This document shows positions 34,641-47,336 of a stretch of 64,000 nt of DNA, piece by piece (the first letter of the stretch is position 1; every line of letters starts with the position of its first letter). The DNA comes from Pseudisothecium myosuroides (Eukaryota; Streptophyta; Bryopsida; Hypnales; Lembophyllaceae). The DNA is taken from contig OX637288.1 in the NCBI GenBank assembly GCA_951799445.1, positions 30,297,288-30,361,287 of the forward strand, in the 5' to 3' direction. A program made the position numbers and the translations under genes. The notes beneath the pieces were generated by a model, which saw only the letters and a program-made list of their open reading frames with translations, was not told where the DNA came from and made no database searches.

Positions 34641-36185
34641 TGGAAAAAACAGAGTAACAAAATATACACTATGGATGATCAAATTTTAAAATTTGGAATT
34701 TGTATTTGGAATCAAAAGACCTCACACACTTCATGCAAGAAGCTATGAAATATTGTATTTATGACACAAAATAGTGAGCATGTTTTTATATCTATTTTTT
34801 CCATAAGCAAGTGGAAAAAATCTCACCCACACATCCTCTTCTACCCAAGAAGGCTAGTAAGATTATTCTTGTTGAATTGCTTTTCAAAATCTATCCTCTT
34901 GTTGAAATTTTGAACTTTGTAAACTTTTTTTCCTTTATCCGTGGATATTTTCGTGGATATTTTAGTTATATCAATAGTACAACCATTGCAACACCTCTTT
35001 CTTTTGCCTAACTAAGAAACATGAATATTCTTAGTTATCCACTCATCTCCTTCCACGTCCACTTCCTCAACTAGCTAAAGGAATGAGGGTTGCTTGTGGT
35101 TACTCCTCCTATCCTTTTAGCACCGCTTCCATATTTTAAATAAAAAATGTGTGATGATAAATACATGACCATCTCCACTCAGGGATGAAATGGAGATAGT
35201 AATAAGTCCAGGCATTATTCTGCTAGATTTTTATATCATATTTTTGGAAACCTGCACTAGACTTTTTGATTCTCAGTATTTGACTTACTTTCTATCTCCA
35301 TAAGAAAAGGGGGGCCACACTCACTTGAATGATTTTTTTATTCTAATCAATCGACTGAAGCGCGTGGTGCCCCACGGCAGTCGAGATCAAACGGCAGTGG
35401 GAGCTGATTTCATCCGTTTGGACAGCGCCACTCATCGTTTGTTCGCCGCGTTCGTTCGATCCAAGCTCCAATGGAGACAGAGTTTCCATTACCAGCTTGG
35501 TGTTGTGCAGTGAGTTTATCTGGAACAAGATAGGGCCGCGCGGCAGCCCGCAACTGAGTGCCGTGGGCGTCCATCACTCATCTTCCCAGTTCAGTTCTTT
35601 TTTACTGACTCCGAGTTTAACTCGGGCGCTTCATTCAATGTCAGCCAGGCAGATCAGTCGTTTGAGTGTCATCGACTGAGCTGACGGACGGAGAGTTGTA
35701 ACTTAGCGGCAGTAAACTGAACCATCATTTGAACTGCAAGTCTGCATTTCGGGAACTGATCGAAGGTCGAGATTTCATGCGAATTTTCATGGATTTTGGA
35801 GTTTTTTTTAACGCCGATTGAAAAGCCAGAAGTGAAAAACACACGGTCATTAATCTTCACAAGGAACTTCACAAGGAGAAATACACACAGTCAAGCATGG
35901 TGGACGAGATGGAACAAGTATAGTAAAGAAGTGAAGAGGAGCTCAGTTTCAGTTTGAAAAGTGTGAAATTTTTCACATTATTTTGCAAAAGACGGCCTCA
36001 TTTTTGACACCAGACAAGACCCAACTTTAGAGCGACGGAACAACAGCTTCCTCTTGTCTCTACATGTCTGGTAAATAATATTTGAGGTCAACAAAGTGTT
36101 CCTTTCTCTTGTTTTTTTGTTAATTCTTTACAACAACGGTGGTGGGGAATGGCTTGGTGGATGACTTGAAGTGAATCCTACAAAG
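34641..36185. other. Intergenic, no feature recognised
   Basis: The first half is AT-rich and about 35.35-35.9 kb is GC-richer. Paired sense/antisense short frames near 35.3-35.5 kb carry no recognisable protein. No RNA gene was seen. Confidence 0.4.
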
Positions 36186-36187
36186 GT

Positions 36188-36286
36188 TGAAAAGATATTC
36201 TTGAGAGAACGAAAAGAATGATATTTTTGAAAGAATGAAAAGATATTCTTGAAAGAATGAATAGATATTCTTGAAAGAATGAGATG
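36188..36286. repeat. 26-bp tandem repeat, about 4 copies
   Basis: AAAAGATATTCTTGAAAGAATG-like units repeat with an internal small palindrome (ATTCTTGAAAGAAT). Confidence 0.75.
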
Positions 36287-36357
36287 GTGTCACATCTTCT
36301 CAATCAACAATAAAGAATCATTTTTTTTGGAAGTGGATACTTGCATCCTCGTGTGAA

Positions 36358-36575
36358 CATAACATTGTATAACCGAGCAATGGTCTTCCCCATGATGGGA
36401 AGGTATTATGCTTTCTTAGATGCTTGAGAGGGACTTATCAATTAATAAATAGTCAAAGGATCGGGGTTGGCTGAGGAGCCATATGAGACAAGTTTGGTTC
36501 ATTATAGGGGGCTCCTTTTTCAAGGATGTAAAAGGGACCCTACCTAGCCTCTTTAATAAACAATGTTATGGATGA
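36358..36575 (+). repeat. Dispersed repeat, copy 2 (pair with 21.06 kb)
   Basis: Matches 21,062-21,266: CATTGTATAACCGAGCAATG, GGTATTATGCTTT, GATCGGGGTTGGCTGAGGAG, GGCTCCTTTTTCAAGGATG. It continues into AACAATGTTATGG where copy 1 has the MITE insertion. Confidence 0.8.
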
Positions 36576-37089
36576 GAAAAGGCGGTATACTTGATATATA
36601 TAATGATCATGTCAAGGAAGCATCCAAATGTTTAAAATTGTGAGAAATATCGAAAGAGCAACTATCTCTTATGACATCAATTTGACATTTCTCTGCTTCA
36701 TTTTTATATGCCTTGTGCTCACGAAGTGAGTCTTTGATGAGGTCTTCTATTTTTTGCTTTAAATTTGTTTTTTTATCTTTGGTTTCAAGTTGCAATTCAA
36801 TTAGGAAAAGTTTGACCACTTATAGAAATCAAAAACCCAAACTACACAAACCTCTCAAATTATCCCCCATATTTGCAGAGAATACCATATCCAGATAGCA
36901 GCTTCAGCACTTTGGTTTTGAATATTTAATTAAAGTTTAAAAATAAACTTTGGCATTGTAAAATAATTTTAAAATATTCAACATTAAAATCAAAGAAATT
37001 GATATATTTGGCAACTATATCATATAGCTTCAAAAGCCACTTGATTGGAGTGCCCAGTCATGAGAAGACAAGCCATTTATGCAAGTGTG

Positions 37090-37660
37090 GTGGTAGGAGG
37101 TAAAACAATCCAAGTGGGATATGTAAATTAGGATTAGTAGGAGCTCAACCGCTCCCAGTTAAGTCAAAAGCAGGAATCGTGTTTAAAGTAGAAGTTCAAA
37201 CCTTATTTAGGCATAGTAGAATAACTTTTTAAAAAAAACTTTAAAAAAAATTAATATAGAAAATCAAACTAAATTTCATTTCCAAAAACTTGTTTGAAAT
37301 TTCATGCCTCCAATCAAAAGTTATAGACAAAGTTTAGAGAAGGATTGGAAAGGACAATTTCTTTGACATTTTCAAACATCCTCTTTGAATTTTGTCCATA
37401 ATCTTTTAGGGGAGGCTCAAAATCACAAACGAGTTTCTAAAGATGAAAGTGAGCTTGATTTTCTAACTTCTCCTAGTTCAAAGTTTTGTAAGAAATTATT
37501 CTACTATGCCAAAATGAGGTCTGAAATTTTACTTTGAACACAGTTCCTACGTTTTGACAATAAGCGGTCAAGCTTTCATCTTTAAATTACCCTATACCCT
37601 TAAGAGATTCATGATGGACAATGGATTTCATTATAAAAATAATCTCTCCATCCTTTGATC
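37090..37660. repeat. Foldback repeat, related to 0.9-1.1 kb
   Basis: Left arm TTTAGGCATAGTAGAATAAC (about 37,185) and right arm TTATTCTACTATGCCAAAAT (about 37,495) are inverted. Outer parts also pair (GGAATCGTGTTTAAAGTAGA with the reverse of TTTGAACACAGTTCC). The same sequence block occurs at about 930-1150. Confidence 0.7.
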
Positions 37661-38754
37661 TCATTAAATGCCAATGAAGTAATTCCTTCAATTTACTATT
37701 GAAAAATTTATGGATAGTAGATGGTCAAATAACGAATTGGTGCTTGATTTAATGAATTATTAACAAGTTTTCTAGATTTTGGCAAACCATCTTTACAGTT
37801 ATTTGTAGATTCAGCTATCAAGTACCATAATTAACAAAAGTACCATAATTGGCAATTTTGTTTTTCCATTAATTTAAGCCAAAGTTACTATTTGGATACA
37901 GCACTATAATCCTTTCATATACATGATAGAATCAACAACCAATAATATGATGTTATTTTCTTGAAAAATAGGAAAACATCCAGTAACACATACAAAATAA
38001 CATATTATATAACTTACTTAACATAATTCCGCACAAATTATTTCCTTAAATGTACATGTTATGAATATCATATCTTGGGGTGATTTTGGATATACCTTTT
38101 ATTAACACCTGGAAAATCTAGAATTTGCTCTGAATTGCCAAGTAGAATCAATTAGAATTTGGATATTTTGATAATAAAACCAAGCTCAAATGCATATTTG
38201 ATTGATCTTGCTAAAGCATGTCATTGACTAAGCAAACTTTGCAATTTTCGGAAAGTTCATATGCAATTTTTGACAATATTTTCCTAAAATATTAATGTTA
38301 AGTGGAAAGTTCCAGCTTTCCAACAAACAACCTTGCAAAAGTGACTAGTTTGTGCTTAGAGATTTGTATATTTTTTTAATTCTCAAAAAGTTCAGGCAAC
38401 TAAAAAAACAAGTATGTTTTAAGTCTCTTTGAGTACTAGATCCACAGCTACAAGAACAAATAAAAGCTTTTCCTGAGGGCAATGAAGGAAATCTCCAAGA
38501 AAAACTTCATATGTGCTACATTCAATATTATGATCTTGGATATACTTAAGAAACGGGCTCTTGAAATTGATAGAATTGTGAAACATACAAGTTAGATACA
38601 TATTCCTAACTTAGATGTGACAAAGAAGATTACAAGTTTGTCCACTCCATCTTATTTCCAACATGTGATGCTTAATATTGTGGCAATTTTATCAAAAGCA
38701 ATGAAAGTAAGGTAGAAGGCCTATATAATGCTCGTGCACTAAAAGCATCCTTGA

Positions 38755-39003
38755 ACATAGAGGTACATTTTGTTTTCTCATTGCACCAACAATATACAGA
38801 CAATGTACATTTCATGAAGTAGACAGTTTCAATGACCACTGCATTTTAACTTCAAAAACTCATATAACTAATTCCAAAAAGTTCCAAAAAAATGAAACGA
38901 CTTGGATTAGACACCCTTTTCATTTTTCTTTGGAGGAAAATTTGCTAAAAAATGTTTTAAGAAGTCTAACCTCTCCAAATTAATTTTGAGCTCTTAAATG
39001 GAC
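38755..39003. repeat. Dispersed repeat, related to 59.8-60.2 kb
   Basis: It shares CACCAACAATATACAGACAA, CAAAAAAATGAAACGACTTG and AGCTCTTAAATGG in order with 59,850-60,240, where part of the unit is present twice in tandem. Confidence 0.7.
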
Positions 39004-39074
39004 ACTTTATGGACCTCCTCCCTTGCTTTAGGAGTCCATGCAATTGCAGTTTCATTTGTTGCATCAAGAAAAGA

Positions 39075-39410
39075 AAGAGATGTACGTATTTTTGTTTGTG
39101 AGTGTGCATAAGTGTGTTTGTTTTGTAAGTGTGTGTAAGTAGGTTTGTTTGTGAGTGTGTGTAAGTGTTTGTTTGAGAGTGTGTGTTAGTTTGTGAGTGT
39201 TTGTAAGTGTGTTTGTTTGTGAGTGCGTGTAAGTGGTTTTGCTTTGGGAGTGCGAGCAAGTGTCGGTTTGTTTTTTGAGTGCGCGTAAGAACGTTTGCTT
39301 TGTGAGTGCGTGCAAGTGTCGGTTTGTTTTTTGAGTGCTTGTAAGAGTGCGTTTCCTTTCGTGAGTGCGTGTAAGTGGGTTTGTTTGTGAGTGCGTGTGA
39401 TGAGAGAAAA
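39075..39410. repeat. GT-rich degenerate minisatellite
   Basis: Irregular units of the form GTGAGTGTGTGTAAGTGTGTTTGTTTT, about 22-30 bp each, run over roughly 330 bp. Minus-strand frames through it are Thr/His/Ser-rich and not real proteins. Confidence 0.8.
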
Positions 39411-40920
39411 GCTAGTGCAACCTGCAGACTGCGTTGGCAGAGGGGAGAAGAGGAGTACGTGAAAGAGGTCCAGACTGTAACTTATGGAGCAGATGGGACG
39501 AGGTTGCATTGAAGAGCAGCTAGTGCAGAGAAGAAGGGAGCAAAAGCGCTCGGCAGCACCAATGGCCTTCCGTTTCCAGCTCATGAACACTTGCGACTCC
39601 ACTTGATGCAAATCCAAACTCCAAAAGGTCTCTCAGAGAAACCTGGATCTCGCACATTAGTGGCCCACGAATACTTCCAAATGGCACTCAACCTCGCAAA
39701 TTGAATGCACGGCGTCAGGGAGGGCTTTCGAACGGAACTCGGAATTTAGAAAAGCTTCAAAGCTTCAAACAGAGTTCTCAAAGAGAGAGAGAAAGATTCG
39801 CAGATTTGATGACAATTCCCCAAAATAGAACATCGATTTAAGGACGTAAATTGGAGGAGATGTACCCACGGTTGCAGGTGGTGAGGTGCTCAAACGGTTC
39901 ATGCTGCATTGCTGCAATAAGTTTTGTTCGTTTTAAAAAACTTCTGTAGCATGCTTCAGTGCCGTTGCCACAGTACAGTACAATAAGATAAAAGCAAAAG
40001 AAATTTTCTATTTATTTTTTTATTCTTTTCGAAGAAATGGCAGAACCATTGTATTAAAGAAAACCAGACCAAAACAACCAAGCCGTGAGGCTGGACAATG
40101 AAGTGAACCAAGTAGAAATTAAAGAGACAAGAAACTACTGAAACAGACAAAGAGGAGGACCCTTCTTGCTCCAAACAATGTTAGAGCCAGATCTATGTGC
40201 TAAAGATGGAGAGTGGATCCAAATGAGGTCAAATTTAGACCAAATTCTAGCAGCCTGGATAGGATGTTGGCAAGCCCCAAATTGGGCTTCAAGTTGCTTT
40301 GACTACCTAGAATCTAATAATTTATTTCATAAGGCATTTGGGACAAATTCTAGGGTCCATCTAAACTGAGTAAAAACTCTATTGTTTCTAGGGATCCATA
40401 TCAACCATAGAGAGGATCCTCTAAAGAGTGTCCAGATAGTGCAAATGCCTTAGAATCTCCTAAAGATCGGAGTGCCAAAGATGCATTGAATCAAGTTGAA
40501 TGAGTGTAAGGACCAATTTTCTAATTTTTTAGTTCATACAAACTTCGAAATTCAATATCCTTCACATTGTATGTTGAAACGCCACGAAACAAAGTCCATG
40601 CACCCCTCCTTGTAGAGAGCTTTCCAACAATACCAAGAACATAATTGGAGGACGCACAGTCCAAGAGATCTCACTATAACAAATAAAACAAAAAGCCTTG
40701 TTTAAGGTATAGAATGTTCATGATGAATGACTTGCAAGTGGGGGATATTAGTACTAACAACATTTTGTTTTATTTTGAAACAAATAAGTGAAACACAATT
40801 TACATTGATAAAAGAAACTAATCCAAAAAACATTCTATTGAATCCTGGCTAAATTATTATCCAATGAAAAAAAAGAACTTGAGAAACAAATCTCTAGAGG
40901 TGATAATTTGCTCCAATAAA
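39411..40920. other. Intergenic, no gene recognised
   Basis: 39.4-40.4 kb is GC-richer than its surroundings and has short open frames on both strands. None carries a recognisable domain, and the frame near 40.17-40.37 kb is isolated. Confidence 0.35.
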
Positions 40921-40930
40921 CTAAGTTTAA

Positions 40931-41380
40931 CCCCTATTATTCAAATTTCATTCATTTTTAGAATTTGTAAACGTATGATTTATTTTTTACTAGTAGTAGG
41001 GTGGTATGGAGTGTGAGGACAATGCATATGTGAGGAGAAATTGTGCAAACTTAAGTGGAACAAAACAATTTTTCAAGACTAACCCAAATTTTGACAATAT
41101 GGCTTTGCCAAGCCTCCAGGCCCTTAACTCAAAATTCGTTTGTAAGGAAGATTTAAGGACTTCAAATTTTTGAATAGAATCTCAAGTTAGGAATAAGGTT
41201 GCAAAGCTAAATGATGTTTCCCTCTTCTTGTTTGAGTTGGGGCTGGAAAAGAAAACATAATTTTTTTCCAACTATTGGATCTTCATACATAAAAATGAAG
41301 AAGAAATAACAAAATCTGATGATTCATTTTAGATGCCCAAATTTTTCAAAAGTCAAAATCCATTTGGGTCTTTAGGGGCT
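40931..41380. mobile_element. Candidate TTAA-type TIR element
   Basis: It starts with CCCCTATTATTC after TTAA (40,927-40,930) and ends GGGTCTTTAGGGG before CTAA (41,381-41,384). The interior was not matched to another copy, so only the ends support it. Confidence 0.4.
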
Positions 41381-41590
41381 AAATACACAAGATACACTTT
41401 AAATATTGTACTTCAATCATCGTTACCAAAGTTATCTTGGTAGAGATAAATTCTAATTTCAAGAAGAAGTGTCATGTATTATTACCTATTGGACATGAAT
41501 ATTTAAAAACATAATTGCCTATTCACTACTCAAGTATGAAAGCTACTATTGAATAACAAGACAATCTTCATTTAGGTGCGCTTATCTTTA

Positions 41591-42391
41591 TCTCTAAGGG
41601 ACCAAGTGTTACTTGTAGGTTTGGGCAAGTTCATATGATTTCAATTTTTGGCATGATTATTTGAAACATTTTATAAAGAAAGAATTACACATTTGCTTTC
41701 TCAGAATATAATTTTAATTTCAATCGGTGCCCGGGTGCGACAATCATACTATCCAAAGCTCAAAAAATAGTTTTTCGGGTAGCACAAAAAAATCACAAAA
41801 TTTGTAAACTTTTATTTCTCATTTGAAAATATTTTTGTCTATGAAGCTTTTATTCATTCCATTTGCACTAGCAATGAAAAAGTTATAGAGAGTCTTGTTT
41901 TCAAGCAATTTGAGCATCTTCTTGGAAAAAAACCCTTACAAGATTCATTAAATTGAACTCAATTTCTACAATTTAAAAAGAAATGCATAGAATTTAGTTT
42001 GCTTGCTATATATAGGAATCTTTGAAAATCATACCTACCTATAAACTTAAACTCCTCATAACTTTTGACTCATTGATCGGAATTGAATGATTCAAAGCTT
42101 TCCACGTATATATAAATCTAAAGAATCAATTTCAGTTTTTTATTTTTATTTTTTAAAAAATTTAAAGAATTTTTTTGAGCTGCCCAGGCTGCCCAAAGTT
42201 CAAAGAAAATCACATATCATGCAATAACTTTTTACCTATGTGGTTAAAAGTTACGAAAATTGTTGGGCCTTAAAGCTACTCCTCGGGCACATGTTGTGTT
42301 AAATTTTCAAAGAAAAAAAAAACTCCATTCGTAGTGAGCTGCCCAAAATCGCTATGTTGCCAAAAAAAACCGCAGCTTGATCCTTTAAGGG
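41591..42391 (+). mobile_element. TTAA-type TIR element, family A-like (A3)
   Basis: The left end is TCTCTAAGGGACC and the right end GATCCTTTAAGGG, then TTAA (42,392-42,395). The interior has GAAAAAGTTATAGAGAGTC and TTTGAGCATCTTCTTGG as in family A. Its right half (GGCTGCCCAAAG, CAATAACTTTTTACCTATG, CGTAGTGAGCTGCC) is an inverted match of 63,725-64,000. Confidence 0.7.
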
Positions 42392-42916
42392 TTAAGTCAA
42401 TCCAGTAATCAAGAACAACCCTAATTCCATCTATCATTCAATTCCGACATCAAGTGGACCCTCCCATTTGCGTCAAGTCACCCATTACCATAATCTTAGC
42501 AACCCTTGAACATCATGACAATACTTCGGGAGGGGACATATCGTTTAGCATGAGTCTACCCACGCATTACCAATTTAGTCCCAACAAACTTTGAAAAATT
42601 ACAAATTATTCATTTCTTGTCCGAATGTCTTGATGCTACTTGCAAATGGCTTCTCTCAAAACTTCTCAATCCGTGAGTTGACAAACAGCTAGTCTCCAAG
42701 GCACCACCCAGAACGCAAAATCCGCTTGGTGATCGGCATGTTTACCTTAATTGGAACTAACTTAATCTCCGTCAGATGCAGATTTCAACGCCCGATGCAT
42801 CGAGTCCTCACACCCACCGGCTGACACCATATCCAACGGATCACACTTGCAGCAATGCGCCCACGGATGACCCAGGCGATGCCATCGGCTGACTACTACA
42901 ACCAGGGTCCACTGGT

Positions 42917-43150
42917 CCAGGGGTGCGTTGCCTGGGTGCTGCAAATTACTGTAACTTAACAAGGTCTGAGACCAGAGTTGCGTTGCCTGGGTGCTGCAAA
43001 CTACTGTTACTTAACCAGGCCTGAGACCAGGGGTGCGTTGCCTGGTGCTGCAAATCACTGTAACTTAACCAGACCTGAGACCAGGGGGTGCGTTGGGTGC
43101 TGCAAACTAAGGTTACTGCAACTTATAACCAGACCTGAGACCAGGGGGTT
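42917..43150 (+). repeat. 54-55-bp tandem repeat, 4 copies
   Basis: Units begin CCAGGGGTGCGTTGCCTGG at 42,917, 42,972, 43,027 and 43,081 and include GTGCTGCAAACTACTGTAAC and CCAGACCTGAGA. It is markedly GC-richer than surrounding DNA. Confidence 0.85.
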
Positions 43151-43428
43151 ACCATGTGGAATGTGAGTCAGGCATCAGTCGACGCAGCAGCACAAGTGGA
43201 TTGGCTCCGCAAGGGGTCACTCACGCACAATCTGGTAAATACTCCAAGAATTCGCTTATGATGCTGCCAGGGCATTTCTGATCAATCAACGCCAGTTTCC
43301 AGTTTCCAGTTTCCAGGCCTGGCAGTGAGTGAAGCGAGTGCCTGGGCGCAGGTGAAAGTGCACAAACCCAGAGTGATGCTGGTCCATTACAATCTTTTAT
43401 GAGCTGCTGCAGTGCCGCTGCTGCTGCT

Positions 43429-43551
43429 TATATAAGCTCTGCACCAAATGGGTCGTCAGACCTATCTGTAGATGCTAGTTGCTACTTGCGACAGAAGTCT
43501 GACACCCCAGATCATACATTGCCATTATGACTTGCAAGCATATTCTGGCAG
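43429..43551 (+). promoter_or_regulatory. Possible promoter with TATA box and mini first exon
   Basis: TATATAA (43,429-43,435) sits in a GC-richer patch. 98 bases downstream an ATG (43,527) opens MTCKHILA, followed by CAG-GTAGGT, a good splice donor, at 43,552. No downstream exon could be identified, so this may be coincidence. Confidence 0.3.
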
Positions 43552-43559
43552 GTAGGTAG

Positions 43560-44784
43560 GAAGGATTGTAGGGGTGTCAGAAAAGGGACCCGCTTGGCAA
43601 GCGTATTATATTTTTGGATGTTTTTTCTTGGTGAGAAATCGCATAATTATTTGAAAAGTTATTCATGGAGCTGATAATTATTAGGCCGGGGAGTGGAATT
43701 TGTAACACCAATTGATAATCTTGATTACGAGGCGTGGGTGAATATGAGGTTAGCGATGGATGCGTCGCTCTGGATTGTACAGAAGTAGACCGCATGCCGG
43801 AGTGGTCTACGGGATTCTCAAAGGTTTACCAATTCGAACAAGCAAGACGCGTATGAGTTACACCCAAGCAGCACACACGTTACTGCTGTGAAAATCTCTG
43901 GCAAAGTGGAAGTGGAATGGGATTTCGAGGATGCAGTGTACCCGCAATCTGTAAAACCCTAAGGGAGACAAGCCTATTACCACCCTGATTTGCAATCTGA
44001 CTATCTTGGAGCCAATTTCAAGATGGGCACATTTTTCAGAGGTGTGTGCTTGTTTCACGAGTCAAACTCAAGTGGAATTATAATTTTTTGATTAAAATTG
44101 TAATTTTCGTGAATTTTTGAAGTGGTCTTGTCCTAAAATTACAAAACTGCCTATAGAGTGGAGTCATAAATGTCCTATTAACAAACCATAACCGTCTTTC
44201 TACATATCCATTAGCAATTAAACATTCACCAATCATATATTGACACGTTACCCTTTAATGCATTAATGCATTGATTTTATTATAATCCTGAATGGATTTG
44301 GCTAATTTTCTGAATAGATTTGGATGTATGAACGAACAAAATTGGGGACAAATGTAGGGTGAAAGAATTGGTCTGGTCTACCACCATCTAAGATATTTTC
44401 TTTTAATTCCCATATTAAACTATTTTTTTCAAGTATTGAGTCTATTTTTTTTACTCTAAATAGAGATTTTGTAGATTTTTTCACCATTTCTAAAAAAAAA
44501 TTGAAATTGTAACCAGGATTTTTTGCAATTCCACTAGCTAAAAATGAACTAACTGACAATTTTCTCCAAACATTGACCCTAATCCTACTTCTTCAATTTC
44601 TTTTCTTAGCATTGAGAATGTTGCTCATGTAATTGCCATCGCAACCTAGGCTCTAGAAGTTCTCTCAAGGGAGGAAACTACCGCACCTATGCAGCCATCA
44701 CCTTGGAGCAAAGCCTCTGAAGCTACTCGTGCTATGCCCTTTCTGTTTGGTCTTAAGCTCCGCCCAAACTCTCCATTACAACTA
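43560..44784. other. Intergenic, no gene recognised
   Basis: Short unassigned frames only. The sequence becomes AT-rich after about 44.05 kb. Confidence 0.4.
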
Positions 44785-45121
44785 AAGGCCACTTTACATT
44801 TGGAGGTTGGGCCAATTTTCTATATTAGAGGCCCAAAATCTTGATTCATAATTGAATAAAACCTTAAAAACACTTCCAATTCCTTTACACCTAAAGGTCG
44901 GGCCAATTTGTTAGAATGAAATTTTTATTCAAAAAAGACATGATTTGACATGGCTCAAGCTCGCTGAATTGGATGTACAAAAAATGGGAGGCCAATGTCA
45001 AATTTCAATTAGAATTTTTTTTTTTACAAAATATTATTTCTTTCAACAAATCAAATTCGTTGGATTTTGTGCAATCGGCCTTAAGGGGAATTGGCCTAGC
45101 CTTTAGGTGTAAAGTGGCCCT
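44785..45121. mobile_element. TIR element with GGCCACTTTACA ends
   Basis: The left end is AAGGCCACTTTACATTTGG and GGGCCAATTTTC; the right end in reverse reads GGGCCACTTTACACCTAAAG and GGCCAATTCCCC. A second similar pair (GGTCGGGCCAATTTG near 44,898 and CCTAAAGGAAAATTGGCTAG near 45,311) suggests nested or overlapping copies. Confidence 0.6.
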
Positions 45122-45152
<31 letters not shown>

Positions 45153-45156
45153 GAAG
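45122..45156 (+). repeat. (GAAA)n microsatellite
   Basis: About eight uninterrupted AAAG units abut the right end of the preceding TIR element. Confidence 0.9.
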
Positions 45157-45971
45157 GGCTGAAATTTTTTAATTTCTATTGAATTCGGCTTGGCTTCTTG
45201 GCCTCAAGGCCTTTACATACGGAAAAACTGACCTCTATTATAATCTTATTTTAATGAGAAGCTGAGGATGGCGTCCAATCCAAAAGGGGATGATATTTTG
45301 TGCAATTAGCCTAAAGGAAAATTGGCTAGGTCTCTAGGTGTAAAGCAGAGCTTAGCTAACCTAGAGTAGCATGCTATGCCATGTCTCTCTTGCTATGCCT
45401 TAATTACATTTGCTCCAACCAAACAACCTTCCCATCTATAGTTATAGAATTGGATAAATGTAAATTTGATACAATAGAATGCGAATGCTTCAAGGAAGTT
45501 ATTTTGTACTTACCTTTGCTTTAGAATTGGGGTCTAATTCTCCAACTTGGACGATGTGCTCAAAAATCGGCAAAATAGTCTAAGGTGGGAAACAAGAGGG
45601 TTACCTTATTTGAAACAAGGAGCTTACCCATCCAACAATGGAACTCCGAACAACACTTAATAAGTGTCTTTAGAGCATCCATCTTGTTGCAAGGATAGTG
45701 CACACGATGCAAATATTTTTTCCACCGCGGAGATTAGCACCCCTATCTGTATTACTCTTTTAGTTTGGAGTTAAACCATTTTTTCTAGCATGGCTCACAA
45801 CATGTTAACTTTTATTTGGAGTTGAACAGCATTCTTAAATACATTGATAGAAGTAGTGACAGTCATTGCGCAATCATTGAAAGTGGATTTCATGACACTT
45901 TGTGCTTAAGTGGGATGTTTTTGCTTTTGCGGGTATGCCTCAAATGGAAACTCTCGCCTATCCATTATTAA

Positions 45972-46685
45972 GTCCTTCAGGACCAAGATCATTTTTTTTT
46001 GTCAAAAACCACTTAAAATTGCCAATTCTGTTGCTTTCACTGAAGAAAGCAAGAAAAACATTTTCTTAGAATATAACCATAAGATCTTGTACTTCACTTG
46101 TGTGGGATCATGTGGTAAAAAATCCCATGAAGTTTGACCATACAAATTGGAAGATATTAGCATTCAAAGTTGGAAAAAAATAAATTTGAATGCTGACATG
46201 CAATTTAAGATGACTTTGACATCCATTTGTGGAAAATTGTACTATATACTTTGAATTTTTTTTTAAATTGTGTTGAAGAATTTAATTAAAACTCTAGGAA
46301 AAAAATTCAAAAAACACACAATTGATTTGCATTCATTAAAATATTGTTAAATAGAAGTAGGTCTAAGATTGAAAGAAAACTAAATTGTTGATAGCTCTAA
46401 GATGGGATTGAAACACAATAATCCAAATGGTGAAATTGTTTTAGCAAACAAATTTAAGCTTGTCAAAAACAAACTTGAAAAATTGTGAAAATTGCATTTA
46501 GAAATGAATCCCATCAGTTATTTTTTTAAGAAGATGCTTAGATTGCTTGAAAAACAAGATTGTCCTTAACTTTCTCATTACTAGTTTAAATAAAATGAAT
46601 CAAAGCTTCACACGTAGACAAAAAATTAATAAAACTTGCCCAAATCCTTCAAGAATTATTAGGGGACATTTGAGACTCTAGTCGC
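45972..46685 (-). mobile_element. TTAA-type TIR element, family A inverted (A5)
   Basis: TTAA (45,968-45,971) precedes GTCCTTCAGGACC. Read in reverse, the interior matches A1 and A2: CCAAATGGTGAAATTGTTTT is the inverse of the ACAATCTCACCATT block, and GGAAGATATTAGCATTC the inverse of the ATCTTGCAATCTG region. The far end is degraded near 46,685. Confidence 0.7.
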
Positions 46686-46776
46686 TAAACCGTCCTCATA
46701 TAATATCTACAACTTTAGATGTGGTGCTCTAGGATTGTAAAATAGAATTTTCATTGAATAGTTTTGGGTCTTTTAA

Positions 46777-47336
46777 CCCCTAAACGACCATGAGTGCAAT
46801 TTTGAACAAAGAGTATATAAAAACACATCCCAAACTTACAAAAATGCGTTTTTTCATCCATCATTTTATTTCATAGACTTTTGCGTTTGTTCTTTAACAT
46901 TTTTACATTATAGGTTTTGAAGATTTTGCTTTGCAAATATTCAATTATTCAAAGGATATTGGTAGTCTAGCCTCAAAAAGTAACTTTTTCAATTAAAAAA
47001 ATCACCCTTGAAAAATGACTTGAATCAGAAAAGAAATGAAAAATCTTGAAAAATCACTATGATTAGAACTTAATATTTTGAATTTATAGATTTTTTACAA
47101 AGTTTGTAAATATTCAATCTATAATCAATAAAAGAAGAATTTTTCAATTTTGTCTTCAAATTTTTTTATAAAATATTGGTTTGTATATTTGTTGATCTAA
47201 CCGTATAGATGTGGTTTATAAATCATATTTTACCACTATTGTTTGAGAGTCATCATTAAAATATTTTTCTAAATTGCATTTTATAATAGATCTTCACAAT
47301 TTTGGAAATTTGGACGACCCCTTGGTCCTTTAGGAA
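46777..47336 (+). mobile_element. TTAA-flanked TIR element, family C (C1)
   Basis: It is 560 bp, with TTAA at 46,773-46,776 and 47,337-47,340. The left end is CCCCTAAACGACC; the right end is GGTCCTTTAGGAA. The last 170 bases match C2 (GATCTAACCGTATAGATG, TAAATTGCATTTTATAATAG, TTCACAATTTTGG). Confidence 0.85.

Noticed and set aside
39064..39617. Thr/His-rich frames up to 143 codons
   Set aside because: Translations of a GT-rich minisatellite.
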